A DNA stretch of 32,525 nt, taken from Chromatiales bacterium. Its GTDB lineage: Bacteria; Pseudomonadota; Gammaproteobacteria; SZUA-140. The notes beneath the pieces were generated by a model, which made no database searches, was not told the origin of the DNA, and saw only the letters and a program-made list of their open reading frames with translations. The position numbers and the translations under genes are program-made. Where the stretch lies: contig JAITWN010000165.1 in assembly GCA_031285245.1 (NCBI GenBank), forward strand, positions 1 through 32,525, in the 5' to 3' direction. Positions 25,380-32,525 of this stretch are shown one piece after another. How positions within the stretch are numbered: the stretch's first letter is position 1; every line of letters starts with the position of its first letter.

Positions 25380-27128
25380 TCAGAAACTTCTCTGCATCGA
25401 CGCCACCAGATGATCGACCGCCGCGCCGATCTCGGCACGCGAGCCCAAACGCAGAATGCGCCTGACTTTCGGCGTAAGCAGCGCGATATCGCTATCGACG
25501 ATGGCGCGCTTGATTTCAAGCAACGAGCCCGGCGCAACGCTGAAATCACGCAAACCCATACCAAGGAGTAACCATGTGTAAAAAGGGTCGCCCGCCATCT
25601 CCCCACACATCGATACTGGAATGCCCGCCCGCCGCCCGGCGGCGATAGTCATGTGGATGAGTTTGAGCACCGCAGGATGCAGCGGATCGTAGAGGTAGTT
25701 GACCTCCTCATCCATACGATCGACAGCGAGCGCGTACTGAATGAGATCGTTGGTGCCAAGGGACAGAAAATCGATACAACGAGCAAAACTCGCCGCCGAT
25801 AGCGCCGCCGCCGGCACCTCAATCATCGCGCCCACATGAATGTCAGCATCGAAATCCACACCCGCGGCACAGAGCGCCGATTTCTCCGCTGACAGCAAGG
25901 CGAGCGCCTGATGCAGCTCGCTCTCGGCGCAAAGCATGGGAAACATGATGCGCACCGGGCCATAAGCCGAGGCACGCAAAATCGCGCGCAACTGCGTCGA
26001 AAACATGGTGGGATCTTGCAGACACCAGCGAATAGCGCGCAAACCCATGGCGGGGTTGCCACCATCAGCCGGTGGACGCATCCCAGCCAGCCATTTGTCC
26101 ATACCGAGATCGAGCGTGCGAATAGTGACCGGCGCCCCCTTCATCGCCTGCACGATACGCACATAGGTATCGAACTGCTCAGCCTCATTGGGTAGATCTC
26201 GCTGCCCCAGAAAAAGCATCTCGGTGCGAAAAAGCCCAATACCGGCGGCACCCGCCTCGCGCGCGGCGCGCGCGTCCTCGCGCATCTCGGCCATCGCCAT
26301 CAACACGATGGTTTGCCCATCACGCGAGATCACTGGCCGCCGCTTGAGCTTGCCGAGCAAGGCGCGGTAATGCCGCTCTTCTTGCTGGCAATGGCGGAAA
26401 TAATCCATTTCCAGCAGGCTCGGCGCGACCACCACCATGCCGTGACGCCCTTCGATAGCGACATCATCGTCATGATGGATATAGCAGCGCGCATGATGCA
26501 CACCGAGTACCGCCGGCACACCCAAACTGCGCGCAAGAATCGCAGTATGTGAATTAAGACCACCGCACTCGGTGACGAAAGCCGCAACACCATGCTTGTA
26601 CATCAGCATGATCTCAGCCGGCGCCAGATCGTCAGCAACCACCACCGCGCCGCGCGCGCGATGATCAAACATATCGCTCGGGAAGCCTTCATCTCCCTGC
26701 AGATTCTGCTGAATGCGATTGATGACGTGTTCGATGTCATCTTTGCGCGCACGCAGATAGGGATCATCCATCTCCTCGAACACCTGCATCAGCAGATCGC
26801 GTTGCAGCTTGAGCGCCCATTCGGCATTACATCGTCTGCTGCAAATGATTTCTACTGGACCTTCACGCAGCGTGTGATCGTCGAACATGACGATGTGGGT
26901 ATCGAGCAGCGCGGCTGCTTCGCTGGGGGCATCGGGGGAAATATCGTCGCGCACTGCGCGCAACTGGCGCTTCGCTTTTCGCAGTGCACTGCGAAAGCGC
27001 ACTACTTCATCTTCAATCAGTGATTCGGGGATGGAATATTCACGAATATCGAGCGTTCCACGACGCAGCACCGCCGCTTTCCCGATGGCGATTCCTTTCG
27101 ATATGCTGATGCCGCTCAGTGCCATCAT
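25380..27128 (-). CDS. ptsI: PEP-protein phosphotransferase enzyme I
   Basis: 'GGLNSHTAILARSLGVPAVLG', 'GIGLFRTEMLFL', 'MCGEMAGDP'. Confidence 0.96.
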   Translation of the reverse strand: MMALSGISISKGIAIGKAAVLRRGTLDIREYSIPESLIEDEVVRFRSALRKAKRQLRAVRDDISPDAPSEAAALLDTHIVMFDDHTLREGPVEIICSRRCNAEWALKLQRDLLMQVFEEMDDPYLRARKDDIEHVINRIQQNLQGDEGFPSDMFDHRARGAVVVADDLAPAEIMLMYKHGVAAFVTECGGLNSHTAILARSLGVPAVLGVHHARCYIHHDDDVAIEGRHGMVVVAPSLLEMDYFRHCQQEERHYRALLGKLKRRPVISRDGQTIVLMAMAEMREDARAAREAGAAGIGLFRTEMLFLGQRDLPNEAEQFDTYVRIVQAMKGAPVTIRTLDLGMDKWLAGMRPPADGGNPAMGLRAIRWCLQDPTMFSTQLRAILRASAYGPVRIMFPMLCAESELHQALALLSAEKSALCAAGVDFDADIHVGAMIEVPAAALSAASFARCIDFLSLGTNDLIQYALAVDRMDEEVNYLYDPLHPAVLKLIHMTIAAGRRAGIPVSMCGEMAGDPFYTWLLLGMGLRDFSVAPGSLLEIKRAIVDSDIALLTPKVRRILRLGSRAEIGAAVDHLVASMQRSF

Positions 27129-27190
27129 GACACGGGTCCGCTGCAGTGGGCGGCAGACCCGTGCTATTTCAAGCCACGGTTACCGCCCTT

Positions 27191-27466
27191 TTAGAATTCC
27201 TCGCCGAAACGGCGCTGGATGAGATCGATGATCGCCGTCACTGCGCGCTCCTCACCATCACCTTCGGCGATGATGTCGATCATCGTGCCCTGCCCCGCGG
27301 CTAGCATCATGACGCCCATGATGCTTTTGCCATTCACGCGTTTGCTGCCGCGCTGAATATGTACATCGCACTTGAACTGCGATGCGAGGGTCACCAAACG
27401 CGCTGCCGCCCGCGCATGCAGGCCGAGCCGGTTGATGATCTGCGCTTCGCGCTGTACCGCCATCAT
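27191..27466 (-). CDS. ptsH: HPr phosphocarrier
   Basis: GLHARAAARLV (His15 site) and GKSIMGVMMLAA (Ser46 site). Confidence 0.95.
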   Translation of the reverse strand: MMAVQREAQIINRLGLHARAAARLVTLASQFKCDVHIQRGSKRVNGKSIMGVMMLAAGQGTMIDIIAEGDGEERAVTAIIDLIQRRFGEEF

Positions 27467-27480
27467 TCCCCCTAAAAATA

Positions 27481-27894
27481 TCAGACTTCGCTGTTACCGC
27501 AACAACGAAAGATACCTTCGACACCGCCGCTCACCGCTTTTTCCGCGAGCTGCGCAAGCTCAAGCCCTGGATAATTGAGCAGGCGAACGAGCATAGGCAG
27601 ATTGAGTCCTGCAACGACTGCCACTTCGATGCCTTGACCACTGAGCGCCGCTGCGATATTGGACGGCGTCGAGCCGAACATATCAGTGAGCACGATCACG
27701 CCATCACCTTCATCGAGATCGCGCACGGCCTGGAGTGCTTGGCACAGCAGCGCTTCGGCATCGGCAGGATCGCAGGCGGAAATTACCGGGATCGCCGTCA
27801 CCGGCAACGGACAACGTCCCAGCATCGACACCGCAGCTGCGAGAATCGTGCTACCAATGTGATCGTGAGTAACCAAACAAAGTCCAACGCTCAT
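27481..27894 (-). CDS. PTS mannose-family EIIA component
   Basis: 'THDHIGSTILAAA', 'VIVLTDMFGSTPSNIA'. Confidence 0.93.
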   Translation of the reverse strand: MSVGLCLVTHDHIGSTILAAAVSMLGRCPLPVTAIPVISACDPADAEALLCQALQAVRDLDEGDGVIVLTDMFGSTPSNIAAALSGQGIEVAVVAGLNLPMLVRLLNYPGLELAQLAEKAVSGGVEGIFRCCGNSEV

Positions 27895-28751
27895 CGCAGC
27901 TCCCGATGACGCACCATGATATTGCCACGCATTCGGCGAAAATGGGCCGCCAGCGCTTCAGCCATATATACCGACCGATGCTGCCCACCCGTGCAGCCGA
28001 TCGCCACACACATATAATTGCGATCATCGGCTTCGCAGACCGCAATCCAGCGCTCGAGAAAAATTTTGATGTCCTCGAACATCGCTGTGACACTCGGCTG
28101 CTGCTCAAGAAAGCCGATGACCTGCGGATCTGTGCCGCGATACGCGCGTAGCTGCGGATCCCAATGCGGATTAGGCAGGCAGCGCATATCAAATACATAA
28201 TCGGCGTCTGAAGGGATGCCGTGTTTGTAACCGAAGGAAACGAAGAGCAAAGACAGCGTTGAATCGTGACGCTGCGCGATGCGCTCGCCAATCAGTACGC
28301 GCAACTGATGGACGTTGAAGGCGCTGGTGTCGATATGCAGATCAACGCTTGCAACGATCGCACCGAGCAGTTCGCGCTCTTCCGCGATCGCCTCGGTGAG
28401 AGAAACATTCGGCCTAGTCAGCGGGTGCTTGCGGCGCGTTTCGCTGAAACGCTTGATGAGCACATTGTCAGCGGCGGTGAGAAAGATCACCTCGCAATCA
28501 ACACCAAGCTCACGCACTTCGCGCACGATATCGCCGAAGCGACCAAGATCACGCACGAGATTACGCGCATCGATACCGACAGCAACATTATCGATACGAC
28601 GCGCGGCCTGCGGGTCCATGATCTGCGCGGCAAAACTCGTCAACAAACCAAGCGGCAGATTATCGATGCAATAGTAGTCGTGATCTTCCAACGATTGCAG
28701 CACGACGCTCTTGCCCGAACCGGACAAACCGCTGACGATCAACATCTTCAT
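27891..28751 (-). CDS. rapZ: RNase adapter protein RapZ
   Basis: GLSGSGKSVVLQSLEDHDYYCIDNLP; CTGGQHRSVY. Confidence 0.97.
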   Translation of the reverse strand: MKMLIVSGLSGSGKSVVLQSLEDHDYYCIDNLPLGLLTSFAAQIMDPQAARRIDNVAVGIDARNLVRDLGRFGDIVREVRELGVDCEVIFLTAADNVLIKRFSETRRKHPLTRPNVSLTEAIAEERELLGAIVASVDLHIDTSAFNVHQLRVLIGERIAQRHDSTLSLLFVSFGYKHGIPSDADYVFDMRCLPNPHWDPQLRAYRGTDPQVIGFLEQQPSVTAMFEDIKIFLERWIAVCEADDRNYMCVAIGCTGGQHRSVYMAEALAAHFRRMRGNIMVRHRELR

Positions 28752-29725
28752 GACATACCATCCAGGATTACACGCTGCTGGCGCTCGATGAACACACGCG
28801 CAGCATCGTAGCCATTCATCAGTAACATTTGATTATTGATCGCGCTCTCCACCAACACCGCAAGATTACGGCCCGGAATCACAGGTATGATCAATTGCGT
28901 GACCGGCACCCCGAGCACCGCGCGCTCCTGCCTGCTGCCTTTGAGACGATCGAGAGCCCCCAACTCATCCCCGCTCATACGCTTGAGCTCGATAATCAAG
29001 CGCAGCACCTTATTCAGGTTGATCGCGGAATCTCCAAACATGGAGCGGATATCGAGCACGCCGAGGCCCCGCACTTCAAGAAAACCACTCAGCTCTGGCA
29101 CAGCGCAGCAACCACTAACGATATCCGGCGCGATGCGATGAAACTCCGGTGCATCATCTGCAATCAAGCGATGACCACGGCTGATCAGCTCGAGCGCTAC
29201 TTCACTCTTGCCAATGCCGCTCTCACCGGTGAGCAGCACGCCAATGCCATACACCGCCATGAAAACACCGTGCAGCGTCATACGCTCTGCCAGCACGTCG
29301 GCAAGATAGTACTGCAACTTACCTATGACTTCGTAGCCGGGAGCATCGCAGCGAAAAAGTGGCGTGGCAGTGGCATCACACATCGAGATCAACTCGGGAG
29401 GCGCCTGTTCACCATCAGACACCACGATGAATGCTGGCCTTGCCTCAAATAGGCGGGAAAAAAGCTCGGCACGCTCATCAGCGCCAAGCGCAAAAAGATG
29501 CGCGGTCTCTGCTCGGCCAACCACCTGCACACAATGCGGACTCACTACGTTCAAATAACCCACCCAACCGACCAGAGGAAACCCCAGCGCTCCCGGAGCC
29601 GCTCCAGCACACGAGGGGCTAGAAAGGATGACGCGCACCGCGCCAGCACTCCCCGCCACCCAGACCAACCCCAAGCCCTGCTGATGCTTCTCGAATAGGG
29701 CTGCGGGTGTGATGCTATTTTTCAT
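28748..29725 (-). CDS. hprK: HPr kinase/phosphorylase
   Basis: Walker A GESGIGKSEVALELI; 'LEVRGLGVLDIRSMFG'. Confidence 0.97.
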   Translation of the reverse strand: MKNSITPAALFEKHQQGLGLVWVAGSAGAVRVILSSPSCAGAAPGALGFPLVGWVGYLNVVSPHCVQVVGRAETAHLFALGADERAELFSRLFEARPAFIVVSDGEQAPPELISMCDATATPLFRCDAPGYEVIGKLQYYLADVLAERMTLHGVFMAVYGIGVLLTGESGIGKSEVALELISRGHRLIADDAPEFHRIAPDIVSGCCAVPELSGFLEVRGLGVLDIRSMFGDSAINLNKVLRLIIELKRMSGDELGALDRLKGSRQERAVLGVPVTQLIIPVIPGRNLAVLVESAINNQMLLMNGYDAARVFIERQQRVILDGMS

Positions 29726-29730
29726 ACGAA

Positions 29731-30309
29731 CTAGGCGGACGACCCCGTCGCCTTCTCTGCCTTTTCTAAGCTAGCTGCGTCGGCAGCAGGCCGCCATGAA
29801 ACCAGCAGATCGTAGATTTCTTTTCCAGTCCTTGCCTCGTGAATGCGTGCGCAGAAACGCGAATCGCTAAACATCTCAGCGAGCAGCGCGAGAATATTCA
29901 AATGCTCAGTGGTGGACTGCTGGGGAACGAGCAAACCGCAGATCATATTCACCGGCTTGCCGTCACTTGCTTCGTATGCAACGCCCTGGCCGATCTTGAG
30001 GAAAGCACATACCGCATGATCCAAGCCCTTCAAGCGACCATGAGGAATAGCGGCGCCATGACCAAGACCTGTACTGCCAAGACGTTCGCGCTCGATCAGA
30101 CTGGCAAACACTTCACTCGCGCTAAGGCCGATATCTTCTGAGACCATCAATTCGCTGATCAGCTCCAGCGCACGCTTCTTACTACTCACCGTCCCGCAAT
30201 AGCTGACTCTGCCCGGGCTCAATAGATCTGCGAGTTGATTCATATCTTGCGATCTGTTCCGGTCCATCCCGTCCAGATCAAACCTCCGTGCGTACAAAGC
30301 CGCCTTCAT
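29731..30309 (-). CDS. ptsN: PTS nitrogen regulatory IIA protein (true start may be internal, MNQLADLL)
   Basis: '[24 protein letters not shown]' phosphorylation site; sits next to rpoN. Confidence 0.93.
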   Translation of the reverse strand: MKAALYARRFDLDGMDRNRSQDMNQLADLLSPGRVSYCGTVSSKKRALELISELMVSEDIGLSASEVFASLIERERLGSTGLGHGAAIPHGRLKGLDHAVCAFLKIGQGVAYEASDGKPVNMICGLLVPQQSTTEHLNILALLAEMFSDSRFCARIHEARTGKEIYDLLVSWRPAADAASLEKAEKATGSSA

Positions 30310-31913
30310 ACCAGGCGCTTGCGCTCGCTGGATGCGGGAATAGAAAGCGCCTCACGATACTTCGCAATCGTGCGGCGCGCAACGTTGATGCCCTGTTCCT
30401 TGTTGAGGATCTGCGCGATCTTGCTGTCACTGAGCGGCTTGCCGTGATCTTCTGCTGCCACCAGTTTCTTGATGAGCGCGCGAATCGCTGTCGCCGAGCA
30501 TTCTCCGCCCTCGTCGGTACTTACGTGGCTGGAGAAAAAATACTTGAGTTCGAAGATACCACGCGGGGTATGCATATATTTCTGCGTGGTCACGCGCGAA
30601 ATCGTCGACTCATGCATTTCAACTACGGTAGCCACGTCATGCAAGACCAGCGCTTTCATCGCCTCTTCACCGTGTTCCAGAAAACCACGCTGACGCTCAA
30701 CGATGCAGCTTGCAACCTTGAGCAGAGTTTCGTTTCGACTTTGCAGGCTCTTCACGAACCAGCGCGCCTCCTGCAACTGATTGCGCATATAAGCATTGTC
30801 ACTGCTGCTATCAGCGCGGCGTACGAGCCCGGCATAGCCAGCATTGATACGCACTCGCGGCACCGCATCAGGGTTGAGCTCCACGCGCCACGTATTTTTA
30901 TCTTTGGTGACGATGACATCAGGAACGACGTATTCCGCGCGTCCATCGGCAATCTGATGCCCAGGGTGCGGATTCACTGACTGAATCAGCATCAGCACTT
31001 CCTGCAACTCGGGCTGCGAACACTTCAGCCGTCGCATGAGCTGGTTGTACTCGCGATCGGCAAGCAATTGCAGATGTTCGCCAACCAGCTCCTTGGCCTT
31101 CTCCAGCCAAGGCGTATCAGGCGGCAGCAACTGCAACTGGATGAGAATGCATTCGCGCAGATCGCGCGCGCCGACGCCGATCGGATCAAAGTTCTGAATC
31201 TGGCGCAGCACCGCCTCGACCTCCTGCAAATCGAGATCGAGCAGTTCACGAGCCAAGCCCTCACGGATGTCTTCGAGCTGCACCGCGAGGTAACCGCGGT
31301 CATTGATGCTGTCGATGATCGCGTGGGCAATTTCGACATCGCGCGCGCTGAAATTCGTCATGTGCATCTGCCAGGTCAGATGGTCGCGCAGCGTTTCCGA
31401 TGCGCAGTCCTGGCTTTCAAACTCGCGCCCTTCGGCATCACCACCCTGGCTGTGATGCGACAACGCGCTGTCGTAAATGTCTTCCCATACGCTGTCAACG
31501 GGCAGATCATCGCTCAGCGTCCTGAGTTCAGGGCCATCGGTAATGTCGCTCTGCAAACCCGCTGACATTTCCGGTGATTCATCAAAACTGCCGGCGCTGC
31601 TATCGGAATGATCATCCGCCAGATGATTATTGAGCGCGCTGTCCGCATGGCTATCGCCATACATCGGCGCTTCGCCGAACTCCACCGCGGCGCTATCTTG
31701 CTGCGCCACTGCATCGCTATCGCGAGCTTCGCCAGAACTTTCCCCGCCACCCTCTTCGCCGTCAGACAACTCCAGCATCGGGTTGGAATCAAGCGCTTCC
31801 TGGATTTCTTCGCGCAAATCGAGCGCGGACAATTGCAGCAAGCGAATTGCCTGCTGCAACTGAGGAGTCATGGCCAGATGCTGGCCGATACGAATTTGCA
31901 GGGTTTGTTTCAT
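30306..31913 (-). CDS. rpoN: RNA polymerase sigma-54 factor
   Basis: N-terminal [27 protein letters not shown]; RpoN box [10 protein letters not shown]. Confidence 0.98.
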   Translation of the reverse strand: MKQTLQIRIGQHLAMTPQLQQAIRLLQLSALDLREEIQEALDSNPMLELSDGEEGGGESSGEARDSDAVAQQDSAAVEFGEAPMYGDSHADSALNNHLADDHSDSSAGSFDESPEMSAGLQSDITDGPELRTLSDDLPVDSVWEDIYDSALSHHSQGGDAEGREFESQDCASETLRDHLTWQMHMTNFSARDVEIAHAIIDSINDRGYLAVQLEDIREGLARELLDLDLQEVEAVLRQIQNFDPIGVGARDLRECILIQLQLLPPDTPWLEKAKELVGEHLQLLADREYNQLMRRLKCSQPELQEVLMLIQSVNPHPGHQIADGRAEYVVPDVIVTKDKNTWRVELNPDAVPRVRINAGYAGLVRRADSSSDNAYMRNQLQEARWFVKSLQSRNETLLKVASCIVERQRGFLEHGEEAMKALVLHDVATVVEMHESTISRVTTQKYMHTPRGIFELKYFFSSHVSTDEGGECSATAIRALIKKLVAAEDHGKPLSDSKIAQILNKEQGINVARRTIAKYREALSIPASSERKRLV

Positions 31914-32035
31914 TGATCGCAGATCATCTGACGCCGCGCAGGGGCATCGCTCGGCTAATTCTAATGCAAAACATCCGGCATAGCTCTCCGATCACCACGC
32001 GCAATAGTCGCTCGCCACTTGCATGCACGCATGGC

Positions 32036-32525
32036 TCATAGCCGGAAATCCGCGCCCAAATAAACTTCTCTCACCTGCTCGTTAGCCAGCAGCTCCATGG
32101 GCGGACCTTGCGCAAGCAGAGTACCGCCACTCAGGATATAAGCGCGCTGACAAATGCCAAGTGTTTCGCGAACGTTGTGATCGGTGATCAGAACGCCGAT
32201 CCCCTTATCCCGCAGGTGGTTGATTATGCGCTGAATATCCAGAACGGACATGGGGTCGACGCCAGCGAAGGGCTCATCGAGCAGGACATAACGTGGTTGC
32301 ATAGCGAGCGTGCGTGCAATTTCAACGCGACGACGCTCACCGCCCGATAAACTCATACCGAGCGCATCACGCAGATGTTCAACGTGAAATTCCTCGAGCA
32401 ATTCGGCGATTCGCCGTTCCTGAGCAGCACGATCGAGATCACGGCGCGTCTGCAAAACCGCACGCAGATTGTCAGCAACCGATAGCCTGCGAAACACCGA
32501 AGCTTCTTGCGGCAGATAACCGATA
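32036..32525 (-). CDS. lptB: LPS export ABC transporter ATP-binding protein LptB (5' end outside window)
   Basis: Frame reads through the window edge as '..[20 protein letters not shown]'; [29 protein letters not shown]. Confidence 0.95.
   Translation of the reverse strand, partial: IGYLPQEASVFRRLSVADNLRAVLQTRRDLDRAAQERRIAELLEEFHVEHLRDALGMSLSGGERRRVEIARTLAMQPRYVLLDEPFAGVDPMSVLDIQRIINHLRDKGIGVLITDHNVRETLGICQRAYILSGGTLLAQGPPMELLANEQVREVYLGADFRL

Noticed and set aside
28266-30980. Plus-strand ORFs of 181, 207 and 230 aa
   Set aside because: Shadows of rapZ, hprK and rpoN.
1-32525. CRISPR arrays, tRNA/rRNA genes, transposases, phage genes
   Set aside because: None recognised on reading both strands; the respiratory island shows no flanking mobile-element signatures inside the window.

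Overview
The window has two parts. (1) About 0.76-18.3 kb is a dense respiratory accessory locus built around a divergent cbb3-type heme-copper oxidase. It contains CcoN, a CcoO-like cytochrome with a large insertion, a heme-free CcoP/FixP_N-like subunit, tiny membrane ORFs, CcoG, CcoS-like and FixH-like accessory proteins, several mono- and diheme c-type cytochromes, an FGE/SUMF1-fold protein without the catalytic cysteines, a membrane/SpeE-like/TPR fusion, and two short proteins resembling only the C-terminal third of CcoN. (2) About 18.5-32.5 kb is ordinary chromosomal backbone: a PMT-like membrane protein, PsiE family, mutM, a Gld-like ABC system with a DUF4340-type protein, and the ptsI-ptsH-EIIA-rapZ-hprK-ptsN-rpoN-lptB block, with no hpf between rpoN and ptsN. 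The respiratory island is the candidate unusual system. CcoN keeps the metal ligands and the active-site Tyr, but several residues normally conserved in cbb3 K-channel and proton-site positions appear substituted. All family assignments come from reading motifs by eye. No database search was possible.
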